From Ancistrus triradiatus (taxonomy: Eukaryota > Chordata > Actinopteri > Siluriformes > Loricariidae): 64,000 nucleotides of DNA. Positions within the stretch are counted from its first letter, which is position 1. Each line of letters starts with the position of its first letter. Below, one piece after another: positions 12,416 through 26,796 of this stretch. The notes beneath the pieces were generated by a model, which was not told the origin of the DNA, made no database searches, and saw only the letters and a program-made list of their open reading frames with translations. Made by a program: the position numbers and the translations under genes. Location: positions 239,714 to 303,713 of the forward strand of contig JAJAGP010000757.1 of NCBI GenBank assembly GCA_025084515.1, written 5' to 3'.

Positions 12416-13704
12416 AAGGTCAGGTAATGATCTTGGATAATAATCTCAGAAAAACAAGGGAGGCAAATATATCATTAATGTGTGTGATAGTTTATTTAAT
12501 TTGTGTGATGTACAAGTGCCATGTGTTATGGTTGGGATGTTCCAGTGTAACAGATACAGTTGCTAAACTTTAATACCATCCACCTCCATATTATCTGTGT
12601 GAATTTAATCTTATCAGTTCGTCTCCATGGAAGGCTTAGAGTGAAATTTGTGAGGGAGGGAAAGGTACACTGTACACTGGACAAAAATGGAATCATATTT
12701 TGACTCCCAAATACTTTAATTTAGAAAGCAATACATTAAGCAGCTAAATGAAATGCTGATGGGGAGGGGAGGGTATGTGGGTGTGAAGTTTATATCTTTG
12801 TAGGAACTAAATGTCTCCCAAGTATAGAAAGAAATGTACCTTGTGAGGCATTTTGCTGGTCTTTTTGCTGGTAAATTTCTTTATTTTTCTCTAAAAGGGC
12901 AGCTGTTTTTTTTAAAGCAAAAGAGCCCAAAGATTTGCTTTAGGCTTCTAAGGTTTGGTTTAGGTAGGTGTAGGTGTTGCATTAATTTGCTACAGTAATA
13001 CACTTACAATGTTAATAGAAAGTCCCTACAATAATAGAAAGACAAACTGTGTGTGTATATATTGTTGGCAGATTCTCCCGGCTTGCTGGATTTGCAGTGC
13101 TGTTGTCTGGATGCTTGTGCGATCTAGACGGTGACGGTGTCTTCTTTCATGCATGCCTCTTGAACCACCTGTGTACTCCATTAATACCCTACGGTCTTAC
13201 ACCTTTAGGAGTCCACGTTGTCTTTTTTCACTGATGCCTTCCTGATCATTGTAAACTTTAATGATGCTCAAACTGGATCGAAAAATAATAAATCATATCT
13301 ACCAGTAGTATATCAGCCACTGGTGAATATTTGGGACTGTGACTTGGGGGGCACTGTAGGTTTCATTAATAGTATGAGAATTTTTATTAACCAAAGAAAA
13401 ACAGAATTCTTAAAGAAAATGTTTTTCCATCTGTCATCACCTTCACAAGGGTGCACACAGGTCAGCAAGCAGCACAGGGTAAGGAGTTGGATTACATTCC
13501 TTCCATCAGGGCTTCCATCAGGGCTGCCAAGCAGCTCACTCCCAGTTCAAGATTTCCTCTCCTCTTTCTTTATCTCTCTCCTCGGATTGTGTTGCTCTGA
13601 GTGGTAAAACGTGCTGAATTGGCAGTAAAGAACTGAAGAACATGCTTCAGTAATGTTCAAATACACACCAGTGTAGTGAATGCCTGACTGGATGCATGCA
13701 TTAA

Positions 13705-13744
<40 letters not shown>

Positions 13745-13752
13745 TGAGAGAG
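13705..13752. repeat. Compound (TG)n(AG)n microsatellite
   Basis: About 8 TG units followed by about 14 AG units with minor interruptions. Confidence 0.9.
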
Positions 13753-13967
13753 TAAGAGTAAACGTTGTGGTTAGATTCTGGCCCTCACAGGCAGAACCTC
13801 CACCCAGTTCAGTTTGGGTCTGAGTCAGAACTCCTTAAACTATTGGAAATTCCCAGAATTCCTTGGGCAACTTAGCCACAGCGTTCTGGGGCTCTGCAAA
13901 GTTCAGCCAGTCCTCATCATTCCCTTTTCCGGCACTGACAATGGTAGCCTCAGCTTTCCCTGCCAAG

Positions 13968-14020
13968 TCTCTCTCTCTCTTTCTCTTGCTCTCGCTCTCG
14001 CTCTCTCTCTTGCTCTCTCT
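13968..14020. repeat. Imperfect (CT)n tract
   Basis: The CT run is interrupted by TTTCTCTTGCTCTCG variants. Confidence 0.9.
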
Positions 14021-14919
14021 AGCGTACACTGCTGAGCCATCCAAGTGCCAGAATAATTACTTCACAAAGTATGCATTTCATATTTACACGGAACAAGCTT
14101 ATCATTAACTGTTCCAAAATGTTTCGTTCACTTTTGCAGAGTTAGCAAATTTATATTTCCTTGCCAATTCAAAGTAAAAAATATATAGCATACTGTCCCC
14201 TCTAGAATTATTAGTAACCTTGGTTAAGAAGGTTAAAAAGTTATATAAAAAAAATGTCTTGTGGAAGAATTTAAATTTAACTTTTTTACATTCACCTTAG
14301 TGTTTAGGAACCAATGAATTTTAATGGGGTGTAGACATGACATGACACAAAGACCAAGTTCCATTAGCCACTTCTCAACAGGGCAAGTATAAGAAAATAC
14401 AAACATAAAATGAGATAAAGAGAGTTGTCTTTCAAAAATCAGACAATGAATATTAAAGTAGCTGAAATGCCCATATCCACTGTTAGTGCAGGTATTAAGA
14501 AATTTGAAAGCAGAAACATTAATGATTCTGCTCTAAAAATGAGGACAGTTGACAGACGAATATTTCTCAAAATATGTAAATATCTCAGATGTGTAGAAGC
14601 TGGTAGCAGCTCTTTTTTGGGGAGGTCCCCAGTTTTCCATGGCAATTAGTCATGACAAAAAACGTCATATGAAGCTCTCCATATGCTGCTGGGACTTTGT
14701 CAAAAGTCATATTATATAGCCAGAAGACACAAAAATGGAGCTTTTAGGTGGTCAAACAGAAAATAACTTTATCCACACTGTTAAGTATTGTGGCTTTTAT
14801 TTGTCGTAAGGCTATGAAAATATTTTTAGAATAATTTCATCATGGACTCAGTGAAGCATTAGGACATTTTAAAAGAAAATCTGACTGTCCCTGCTAAGAA
14901 GTTTCATCTGGGTCATAAC

Positions 14920-15860
14920 TGGACTGAAGAATTTTCTATAATTCTGCATAAATTTTCAAACAAATCCTAAAAGTAGGTAAAGAAAACCCAGTTAAACAAA
15001 AGTATTATACTTGATCATTTATTTATTGAGGAAAATGATCCAATATTACATATCAGTTAGAGGCAAAAGTATGTGAACCTCTAGGATTAGCAGTTATTTT
15101 GGAGGTGAAATTAGAGTCAGGTGTTTTCAATCAATGGGATGACAATCAGGTGTGAGTGAGCCTCCTGTTTTATTTAAAGAACAGGGATCTATCAAAGTCT
15201 GCTCTTAACAACACATGTTTGTGGAAGTGTATCATGGCACGAATAAAGGAGATTTCTGAGGACGTCAGAAAAAGAGTGTTGATGCTTATCAGGCTGGAAA
15301 AGGTTATAAAACCATCTCTAAAGAGTTTGGACTCCACCAATCCACAGTGGGAAGAATGTTTTTGTGGATGGATGAGACCAAAATATAACTTTTTTTTGGT
15401 TTAAAAGAAAAGCATTATGTTTGGAGAAAGGAAAAAACACTGCATTCCAGCATAAGAACCTTCTGCCATCTGTTGGTAGTATCATGGTTTGGGCCTGTTT
15501 TGCTGCATTGATGGGCCAGGACGGCTTGCCATCATTGATGGAACAATGAATTCTGAATTATATCAGAGAATTCTAAAGAAAAATGTCAGGATATCTGTCC
15601 ATGAACTGAATCTCAAGAGAAGGTGGGTCATGCAGCAAGACAACGACCCTAAGCACACAAGTCGTTCTACCAAAGAATGGTTAAAGAAGAATACAGTTAA
15701 TGTTTTGGAATGGCCAAGTGAAAGTCCTGACCTTAATCCAATCGAAATGTTGTGGAAGGACCTGAAGTGAGCAGTTAATGTGAGGAAACCCACCAACATC
15801 CCACAGTTGAAGCCGACTGAAAGCAAAGGTTCCCATACTTGTTTTCAAGCATCACTGTAA
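14920..15860 (+). mobile_element. Tc1-like transposon, internally deleted (CAGTGGTGCTTGAAAG family)
   Basis: The plus strand runs from a degraded left terminus (GAATTTTCTATAATTCTGC) through an N-terminal helix-turn-helix frame (15231 on; MARIKEISEDVRKRV). An internal deletion then joins the SLDSTNPQW region directly to WMDETKI at about 15350. The segment 15489-15770 retains QQDNDPKHTSRSTKEWL (second Asp) and SPDLNPIEMLWKDLK (third acidic residue). The C-terminus is lost before the right end (TCAAGCATCACTG, about 15858). Confidence 0.88.
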
Positions 15861-16917
15861 TGTATGATGTATTATTTCTTAGTCTTATCTTCACCCAGTT
15901 CCCCTTTTGATGTTCCCTGCTGTGTGTTGATCACTCTCCTGGGGAAAGATGTCTGTAGGCCAGTGAGTGTCTCTGTACATCTTCTAGCCACAAACTACTT
16001 ATTTTCTCAGACAGGCCATTGATTTCTATGGTAAGAGCTTGCCTACATGGTAATATGCACTACTTTCACTGTATAGACCTTGATCAGCTGAGGTAACAGT
16101 GAGAAGATAATATTCATCCAACCTTACCTTCCAAATGTGTTACACCAGTCTGCCCAGCCACATTTGACCACTCTACCACCTCACCACCCATTCAACTTAT
16201 CTATCCCCTTGGCCACAACTGTCATATGCACCTTAAGTGACAACTGTGTTCTTAATGTTTGAAATAATGACAGTCCATAGTCATCTAAATAATTATTTCT
16301 GGAGCTCATGAAGTCATGAAGATCATGAAGTTTCATAATTGTGTATGGCACTGAAAAGGGCACTGTGAAAGGCAATAGCCTATTTGTCATAGGCAAAGTG
16401 GGGATAAATATATTTAATTACATTTTCTGCCACCAAAATGAGATTTGAGGGAGGACACAGACTTCTCAGACATTCCTTATTGGTTAATTAAATCAGAAAC
16501 CAAATAATTCCGAAATTAGATAAGGAATGCATGTAGACAGTGCTTTTCTTCTTTTCACATGCATGCATGAAGTGCATTAATGAATATGGAACTACTTAAA
16601 ATATGTGAATAAAAAGGAGAGGAGCAGAAAAACAAAATATACAGTAAACAAATCATTTATGAATTACTCAAACCAAAAACAGAACTATCTTCAAACTTAT
16701 AATGTGACTGTTCAGAAACAAAAGCAGCAGGGTAGAAGAACATAGGAGAAATGAGAGAGGAAAGAGATGTGCAAGCTTTAATAATGAGAGGAGGGAGAAG
16801 ATTAGGCAATAAGAATTAAAATAAGTCAAGAAAAGAGGACACAAATTTGAATTTAAACACTCAGTTAATCTTGTATATGAGAGTTAACTCAGCTTATGTA
16901 ACTCACAGTGCTACTTG

Positions 16918-17825
16918 GAAGTTTGTGAAGAGCATTTTCGATATTTCTACATTAATATGACTTAAAACATCATCAGATTTTCACATAATCAAAGCTCAGT
17001 TTTTGGTGCAACCCCTTGTGCAGCAGTAACAACAACTCAGATGCTTATGTCCACTGTTAACAGATAACTAATACTGGATAATTTTCAGTAAATGAACAAG
17101 TATAATATTTTTGTCTCATGTTTTAAATTGACTGCTCTTTATCCACATTTCCACACAAACAGAAAAATCACAAACAGATGTCATGACATTTCCTTTAGAG
17201 TTTGCTGGTGTAATTCAGAATTCATTGTTCCATCAATGATGACAAGCCGTCCTGGCCCAGATGCAGCAAAACAGGCCCAAACCATGATACTACCACCACC
17301 ATGTTTCACAGATGGGATCAAGTTCTTATGCTGGAAAGCTTTTGGCTTGTGCATGTGATCTTTAGCAAACTACATACAGGCAGCATGTCTCATGATACAT
17401 TTCCACTAATATACAATGTGAAGATCAGGCTTTGATAGACCCCAGTTCTTTACATCAAACAGGGCACCCACTAACAGCTGACTGTCATCCCATTGATTAA
17501 AAAACACCATCAAACTGACTGCTAGTCCTAGAGTTTCACATACTTTTGCCATTCATAGATATGTAATATTGGATCATTTTTATCAATAAATAAATGTGCA
17601 TTCATATTGTAAGTGAAACTGATAAAATGGACAGTGATTGTAGAAAAAGGAGGTGGACCTAATAAAGTGATCGATTATTATATATATTTTTGTTTCATTT
17701 GTTTAATTGGGTTTGCTTTATCAGAACCAGTATTAGGACTTGTGTCAAAATTAAGTTTATAATATGTATTCAGAAATATAGAAAATATTCTTTACAAAGG
17801 TTTACAAACTTTCAAGCACCACTGT
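16918..17825 (-). mobile_element. Tc1-like transposon, strongly deleted (CAGTGGTGCTTGAAAG family)
   Basis: Degraded left terminus (TGCTACTTGGAAGTTTGTGAA) and intact right terminus (CTTTCAAGCACCACTG). Internally only the region equivalent to SVKHGGGSIMVWACFA (reverse strand, about 17235-17330) and flanking non-coding sequence remain. A foreign stretch of about 90 bases sits at 17595-17690. Confidence 0.8.
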
Positions 17826-18625
17826 ACTCTATAGTTATATGGAATATATTAATCCCTGGTGTGTAGCTGTATTTATGCTATATTCCAACCAGAATGAATT
17901 CCACTTGTGTTGCTAATATGGATGAATGCATACTGTAATTCTGTTCTTCAAAAATAAGTACATGATAGATTAAATTGAGACACCATTATGCATGCCACAC
18001 TGGACAATAAAGATTTTGCTTTTGGGTGTATTTTATGGATATTGGGGTACTTATCACACAAAAATCACCATAACATTTTCATAAACTGTTCTATTAGTTA
18101 TAATCCATGTTTGTAATTTGCCATTATATTTTAAGTATACTAGTATATTGCCTGCAAAGCAAGATGTTTTGGTCAGTCCAAACATGCCTTAACATGCACT
18201 TAGAGTAGTTGCTATACAAAGAATGGGAATGCTAAGTCAGGTTAGATGCTGGCAGACAGCTGTTCACATGTACAGATGCTGTTTGGACACATGTTGACGC
18301 ACATGTTCTCAGGCAATAGCATAGAGAATATACTTAACAATAGAATTTACTGTCTTCAGGCAGATTTAATATAGCAGAAGTGTCTTGTCAATGGCCCAAT
18401 AGCTGTGATACATTCTGTGACATACATGGTGAGTATATGCTTAATGTTCAAAAATGCACCATGGCTGTACATATTCCTCCACTTCGGATGTAAAATTAGT
18501 GAACAAGGCAAATCCTTGCCTCCTCACATTTGTTGTGCAACAAGTGTAGTCAAGCAGAGAGCTTGGCATTCAAGTCAATGCCATTTGCAGTCCTAATGAT
18601 ACGTTGAGAAAAGAAGAAACATGGG
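17826..18625. other. Intergenic DNA, nothing recognised
   Basis: No transposon ends, coding family or RNA gene were seen. Confidence 0.5.
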
Positions 18626-18627
18626 AC

Positions 18628-19310
18628 AGTGGCTGAATTCCAGGGGCTGCATCATTCGAGGGACGCGATCTATACGGTCTATGAAGGTGTGTCTTTTGAA
18701 GGCTGCATAGACCACAGAGAATGTCAAACCGAAATGAGAGTCTACTCTGCCGTTTATTTCCTGTTTTGCGTCACAGAACCACTGTTCCTGCCCTCACTCT
18801 TCAGAGCTCTTCCTGCCTGCACCGTATCACAAAACAGCTATAAGCTTTATGAAAATGGAGCCAGAAATTTTGAGTTTAGTTTTAATGCTATTTATGGTTT
18901 TTCAATTATTGGATTAGGAGACGCTTCACCGCAGGTGCTGGCATTCTTCCTTCCCCGCTGACAGTTTAAAAAAGGTCTATGTTTGCTCCTTGCTCCCTAC
19001 AACAAAACTTTTGCTTTTTAACATGTAGCTATTCGAGTTTAAAAATCCTTACATTTAAACAAAGTATATTCCTCAGCCAACCTTTCCAATGTCCCCAAGT
19101 TCCCCTCATGCGCAATGCACCTCGGGATATGTCAGGTCACCAAGGATACATCAGATGTATCCTTCATTTTCAGGGAAAAGAAGGCCGCATTTGTCAGCCG
19201 CATACGAAGGAGCCTTTGAAATTGGACAGCCTAGGTGCACCGCTATGATGCAATGGGTATTCAAATGCAGCCTCTGAAGGATGCAGCCCCTGAAATGGGA
19301 TTCAGCCATG
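18628..19310. mobile_element. Non-autonomous DNA transposon (MITE) with inverted termini
   Basis: The left end reads AGTGGCTGAATTCCAGGGGC followed by TGCATC. The right end, reverse-complemented, reads ATGGCTGAATCCCATTTCAG followed by GGGCTGCATC, so the two ends form terminal inverted repeats about 680 bases apart. A near-perfect palindrome lies at 19142-19164. The termini beginning CAG with a GGGGC core recall hAT elements, but I found no convincing 8-bp target duplication, so the superfamily is unassigned. The 110-codon frame inside (18629-18961) is not a recognised protein. Confidence 0.6.
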
Positions 19311-19528
19311 AAACCAGCGTCACATGATGACAATTTACCAGTACCGAGGACAACAGAGACACAGAGCCTAGATGAGGCAGATGAAGACACCCCAACTCAT
19401 AAAACATATGTGGAAACACTACTGGTTATGTTTATTTAGTTTATTTAACATCGTTCTTCAGCATCAATGGCAATTAACCGACAGACACAAGGTTATGCCA
19501 ACACTCAAGGTTATATAAATGCTAGTCT

Positions 19529-21261
<1,733 letters not shown>

Positions 21262-21264
<3 letters not shown>

Positions 21265-21445
21265 AATTTAGGGTAATCAATTAACCTAATGCATGTCCTT
21301 GGGCGGAAACCGAGGCATCCAGAGTAAACCCACACGGAGGACGTGAACTGCACATAGAAAGGACACAGACCACTCCACCTGGGATTGAACCAGGATCTTC
21401 TCGCTGTGAGACAACAGTGCTAACCACTGAGCCACCCTTGCGTCT
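21262..21445 (-). repeat. tRNA-derived SINE (GGCACGGTGGC family)
   Basis: In reverse, the head reads GGTGGCTCAGTGGTTAGCAC with box B-like GGTTCAATCCC, followed by the GTGTGGGTTTACTC body. It abuts the truncated end of the Tc1 copy at 21264. Confidence 0.75.
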
Positions 21446-22490
21446 GGTTATCCTCATCTGACAATATAGCCAGAATTAAATAACCTGGTGTAGACACAGA
21501 TTTGTCTAAAGCTAAAGCAGAACTACTTGGTTCAAGATTGAATGGATGGGGCCTGCTGTCACCAGGTACAAAAATTGCTATCTTTTAACCTCTGTTTCTG
21601 CACTGGTATCAGTTGATTGCTCATGGATTTGGGTTTTTTACTCTAAACATGGCATCACACGTCTGAAAGCTGTCCTGTTACACAATGTCTGCCCTTCAGT
21701 GCCCACTGGCAGTACACATGAAATAAACCTGCAATAACAGGGAACTGATGTTGACATATACAGTACAAAATGACCGCTGTAAAATCTGTGGTGATCTAAA
21801 AGCACTGACACTGCTACTAGTAATGTTGGATATGCAAAGAACTGTTATTGTCCAAAAGACTCTTATTACATTATATAAAACATGACTGCTCCACAATCAT
21901 TTTGATTCCAGGGTGGAAAATGTGATTCATAAGTCACTTGTCAACCCAACAAAGGTATTTCTGCCTCCACTTCATGTGAACTTTACTGATGAAAAAAATG
22001 AACAAAGGTGATGGATTTAGGCAGAACACCAAACTTACAAAACCATGAACTGTAACATGTCATTAAAAATTAATTTTCTGAATTCACACTTGGACATCTT
22101 CCCTGCTGATCTTGGTGTGGTCAGTGATGAACATGGTTAAAGTTTCACCGGGATATTACGACCATGGAAAAGCAGTATCACGACAATTGGAATCCATCAG
22201 TGCTGGCTAACTATTGTTGGACATTGAAATGAGAGACACCAGATGCGGAGTACAAAAATCAGCTGCAAAACATTAAAGTAGATAATTAATTGAGATGTTT
22301 ATATTTCATGCAATTAATCATAACGGGATTAAATATGATACAATATTTCTTAAAGTTTTTCAAAATGACATGATGTGATAGCATATTTTCAGCATTCAGC
22401 TTCACAGTTTCTATCAGGAAAAAAAAAAAATGTTGTCTAGTTCCATTAGTTGGACAAGTGACCATGGTGATAGGGGGTGTGATCGCTGAA
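21446..22490. other. Intergenic DNA upstream of prop1
   Basis: No repeat or gene recognised. May include distal regulatory sequence of prop1; nothing specific can be supported. Confidence 0.4.
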
Positions 22491-22585
22491 TGATGTCACT
22501 GATGGGGCTTGTGTAAAAGCTCAGGTAAGTCGTCCTTTTCGCTGTTCAAACCTAAAACCCCACTGTGGCACTTTGAAAATCAACT
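22491..22585 (+). promoter_or_regulatory. Likely prop1 proximal promoter / 5' UTR
   Basis: The sequence just upstream of the prop1 ATG holds a CRE/ATF-like TGATGTCA at 22491-22498 and a weak TATA-like TAAAAG near 22516. The TSS is not determinable. The motifs are short and could occur by chance. Confidence 0.25.
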
Positions 22586-25500
22586 ATGGACTCTGCCAAG
22601 CCTCACACAGAATTCTCTGACATGTACTCTGAAGTCATCGTCAGCTCGAGTGCAGGTAAGAATGATCTAAAAGATACTTAAATTCATTCAGTGCTAGTAG
22701 CAGGTTCATTTCAAATGGCTTTAGTCCATTCTTCTGAAGTTTCTCTTATTATAGATGAATATTGGGTATGGGCCAAGATATTACTTTGTGTATGATAAAT
22801 GTATTTCTTTTATTTTTGTTACACCAAGATCAAATGCTTACATAGATGTTTTTTATTCAATGTCAAAGAAAATACGGACAAAAGGACTTCAGTAGTGTCA
22901 TGGGTTTTAATAGTATATTGATAAATATTATTTTAAATGTACCCACCCCAACTAACATTTCTACTATATAGTTTTTTCATATTATGGGTGTTAACATGAT
23001 ACTGAATAATATGATATTTTATTAATATGTTATTAATAAATTAATAAGATTAATATTTTATTTGGTATCTTTTTTGTTTTGCTTCTTTCCCCCACTCTGT
23101 CAATCTGTCTGGATAACAATAAATTCAAATCCTTTAAATCCATGTTGTATTATCAGTTAAACAGTCAGAAAGATAATTAAACCTGAATTGGATGGAGTCC
23201 AATTCAACTGTCAATCTACCTCCCATACTGAGAGAAGTCAGTGCAACAAGTCTCACGGCTTGCCAAATTAGTCACTTTTTTTTAGCCTTTGTTCCACTAA
23301 TCCCGACTCAATTCTTTGGCCTCTGGTATCTCGCTCTCACGATATTCAGTTTAGGCAGCAAATCCTGCAGCCGATTGGGTTCCTGGCCTTTTGTTTGGAA
23401 GTGTAAAGGCTCTTTAACCCTTTGCCTTTGGAGGACTGCCATTTGTGAGATGCGATTTTAAGAACCAAATTCCATCATTCTGTATGACCAGTGAATCTCC
23501 CTCTCTCAATTAATGAAACATGACTTGTAATCAGAGAGAACTGACTACAGAGGATCTTTGTTTCAGGAACAAGTGACACAAAGGTTTGATTTTTCAATGA
23601 AGTATTTACCATCTTCCTTCACTGAAAGCAGATGTTCATGGCCCTTCTAAGAAAGAGTGCTCAGGGCCTGAGAGCATGATGGATATGGCTGGACGAGTGA
23701 GACTCCACCCTTCCCCGTCCCGCAGGAGACACCGCACCACCTTCAGCCATGAACAGCTGGAGCAGCTGGAGTTAGCCTTCAGACGCAACCATTACCCCGA
23801 TGTCTACTGCCGAGAGGAGCTGGCCCAGCAAACCAAACTCAATGAGGCTCGCATCCAGGTCAGAGTGCTACACGCTGACATTAGATTTATATAACAACAG
23901 CATACATTCAATCCAGCACTTCTCCGTGCAGCCAGCACTACAGAAAAGTGCACATCACTTCAAAATCAGAATAAAGAAATCAGCAGGGTTGCAGTGCAGT
24001 GGATAGTGGTAGTTCAGCGGTTGGTACTGTCTTACAAATTAAACATTTTAAATCTACATTTTTGTCTTTTTCAGGAACATTTAAAAAACTGATCAGTAAA
24101 TAAGTTCATAACGAGAAATAATTTAAAGTCACTAGAAACCCTATTGTTTGTGATTTACTTGACATGTTTGTTGTAAGAACATAAATGTTATTTTAAAAAA
24201 TCCCATAGGTTTACATAACCCAAGACTGAGAAAATGGTTAGCAATTTCAGTCAATCTGATTGATAGTAACATCAACAGTAACGTCACTCCCTCTGTAACA
24301 CACAAGCCAAAACATTAGTTCTTTGCAGTTGTGGCAGCAACTCAAAATTCAAAAAGTCTTTACTCATTCACTTTCATCAAGATTGTCAAATCCAAGTGTT
24401 GAAAGAAACATGATGGCACAGAAAATGAGTCTTCCAGTTTCAGCTAGCCAGTGACTTGAAGCAGCTTCTTCCTTGGACCTATCCCATCTTATTCTAGAAC
24501 CCGAAATGCCAGCATGTAGATCGGTCATATCAATGGTTTTCCAGTCTCTACCATACCACCACATTCCCTCCATGTTTGTTATTTCAATGACTATATTTTT
24601 CTATGGATGGAGGGATAAAGAGCTGGCAAGTTCATAAAATATCAGATGAGTGGGAAACAGCCAGTCTTAGAAGCCCTGGTATCATTCAAAAACACAGTCC
24701 GATTACTTTCTTGATGAGTATATTGAAAGGCAATTCTTATATGACATGTCTTCCACATTGTTTTGCTCACTGTCTGCTACAAGGATGCTACAAAGCTGTG
24801 GTTGTAATGAAATGGAGCTCAAGCAAGTGTGCGACTTTCACAGTCATGAGCTCACACAAGTTTCTCAGGAAATTAGGAGCTTGCTGACCCTTATATGAGT
24901 TTTCCAACATTAGTATCAAGTGCCATTCAAAAGGCTCTGCACATGCCTGTTTGTCCAATAGGAAAGCTGTTGTTGATCAGTGTTGAGGCCCCATACTGAC
25001 CGTCACCATGCTTTCCTGACCTATAATTCATTCAATACATGTAGGTCAAAACCCACTCAGAAGAAAACCTATGAATCAAAGTGTATACCACCTAAACAAG
25101 TGGTCAAAAATGTGGAAAAAAATAATCATTTTTAGGATCACTTTAGGAAAAGTCATCACATTTCAGTATTAAAATGTATAAATAGTGTAATTTCACCGTT
25201 GATAATCGGATTTCTGCAATTCTCCAATTATTTAAGTGGTCATGTAAACGGCATTCTCTGATGTCCCGTATCAGATTAAGATCTAGAAATCAGATTAAGA
25301 AACCCAATAAAGGCAGCTGGATTTTAGTTCAGTTATCGGATTTCTCAGCACATGTATGCCCTCACTCTGATTTCAATCAATTTTCTCAGTCTGCATGTAC
25401 TCAAGCGTACCAGAAGCAGCTAGTTGCCAGGTCTATTTATTCCAAGTGACCTTGGGCTTATTTTCTATTAGGTCATTCTTAAATATTGGTAGTTGCAGGT

Positions 25501-26589
25501 TTTAGGGGTTGTAGTTGCTAATTTGGGCCACTCTCTCTGAAATATTCCAGCAAATTGGTTTTGTTCAAGCTTTCAAGCTAAAGGAAGTTGCACATTATTT
25601 TTATACACTGATCAGTTACATTAACTGAACAAGTAGTCACTCTCACATTGTCGTGGTTCAGCCCTTTTGTAAAGCCAATTTATTAGGCTTGTTTCTGTAG
25701 ACCTTGTTGCTTGTTTCACTTGCAAGGTCTGGAAAACCTGGAACTAAAAGCAGCACTCGTGAAATGTTATCAGATTATTAAGTGTGTGTGAATGCACTCA
25801 ATGAGTGCAGAAGCAAATGGGTGACAAAATGTAAATGAAGCATTTTCCAATTTATATTTAAACGGTAACATATGCTAAAACAGTGTTAATCATTATAATC
25901 GCACCTACAGCTATAGTTATAGACTAACTCAGAACACACAGTACCTCTGTACGCCATGTGTCAATACGACTGCTTTCAGTACATAAAAACAAATCTTACT
26001 CCTGACGAGATGTAATCTTGTTTTTATTCATGGACTATTTGATCCAACTATACAATGCTTTTGGGAAAGTCTTCTGAACACTATGCAGTGTAGTGATGTT
26101 AAAAGGACTAACGTTTTATTGCCAAACAAAGCTGATTAGCTTTAAATGATTCATAAAATCTAATGCCTAAGGAATGAGATCTCTGGTATTTCACGCTTCT
26201 AGGTTTGGTTCCAGAACCGCCGTGCCAAGCAGCGGAAACAGGACCGGGCCAATCAGAAAGTGTTGTCAGCAGGGCTAATGCCAGGTCGCGGGGTTCTCCC
26301 AGGCACCATACGTGCTGGTTCAGCAAGACACTACCAGTGCTCTCACTCCCTGCCGCACATACCCAAATTTTCTTCAGTGCTGCCCTCTGCTGATTACTCT
26401 CCCCACACAGCAGCTGCCACTCATCTGACCTGTCCTTCTGCTCCCACTGTAGCCCAGTCTAGCAGGCAGCATGAGGACTGGTATTGCCAGCTGCACCACA
26501 TTGGAGCTCCAGCTTCCAGCCTGCCCCATGCCTCAGTGTTTTCTCTGGCCTCTGTTCCAGCACTGGAGCCAACTGGGCACTGGAACTAG
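22586..26589 (+). CDS. prop1: PROP1, paired-like homeodomain transcription factor (3 exons)
   Basis: Exons are 22586-22655, 23632-23858 and 26203-26589, with GT/AG junctions (donors CAG|GTAAG and CAG|GTCAGA; acceptors AAGCAG| and TTCTAG|). Joined, they give 227 residues, about the length of mammalian PROP1. The homeodomain covers residues 54-113: it opens RRRHRTTFSHEQLEQLE, and helix 3 contains VWFQNRRAKQRKQ with Gln at homeodomain position 50. The exon 2/3 junction lies inside the homeodomain between positions 46 and 47, the usual place in this family. The tail carries the PROP1-type EDWY motif and ends in LEP...WN. Family knowledge: PROP1 is a nuclear factor needed for the Pit-1 (POU1F1) pituitary lineage. 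The start is the first ATG of exon 1, and no competing upstream ATG was found in frame. MCFD2 lies convergent downstream. No disruption is visible, so it appears functional. Confidence 0.96.
22656..23631 (+). other. prop1 intron 1
   Basis: This intron has no recognisable transposon. The first half is very AT-rich. A block at about 23190-23460 has a more balanced composition and contains an OTX/PITX-type TAATCC site (23298-23303). A homeodomain-like AATTAAT follows near 23507. Confidence 0.6.
23859..26202 (+). other. prop1 intron 2
   Basis: This 2.3-kb intron splits the homeodomain codons. I see no SINE, Tc1 or other repeat, which is notable given how dense repeats are elsewhere in the window. 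Open frames here (for example 24364-24573 and 24603-24887) show no family signature. Confidence 0.6.
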
Positions 26590-26790
26590 AGTAGGCTGTG
26601 AAAATGAGGCCTAAAGAGTCTCAGTCAGTTTGCTATTTTAGTTCATTTGTGGTACAGGATTTGATTGAGTTGCAGCTCCTTTTTTGGAAAACAAACAAAC
26701 AGTTTAACTGAAACGTTTGGATGTTTTCGAGGTTTGGTGAAATTGGACGCATGCACAGAGCTCTGATAAAAGTTATGACGAGAATGCCAG

Positions 26791-26796
26791 AATAAA
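26791..26796 (+). terminator. Probable prop1 polyadenylation signal
   Basis: An AATAAA hexamer sits about 200 bases after the prop1 stop codon, a normal spacing for a short 3' UTR. No transcript evidence is available from sequence alone. Confidence 0.5.

Larger units (their letters stand above)
12416..14915. other. Intergenic DNA with microsatellites
   Basis: No coding family recognised. Frames at 13049-13607 and 13814-14108 are either unremarkable or driven by CT/AG repeats. Confidence 0.5.

Noticed and set aside
22500..22560. Strong donor-like CAG|GTAAGT at about 22525 before the prop1 ATG
   Set aside because: Could mark an upstream non-coding exon, but no matching acceptor could be separated from chance before the ATG at 22586.
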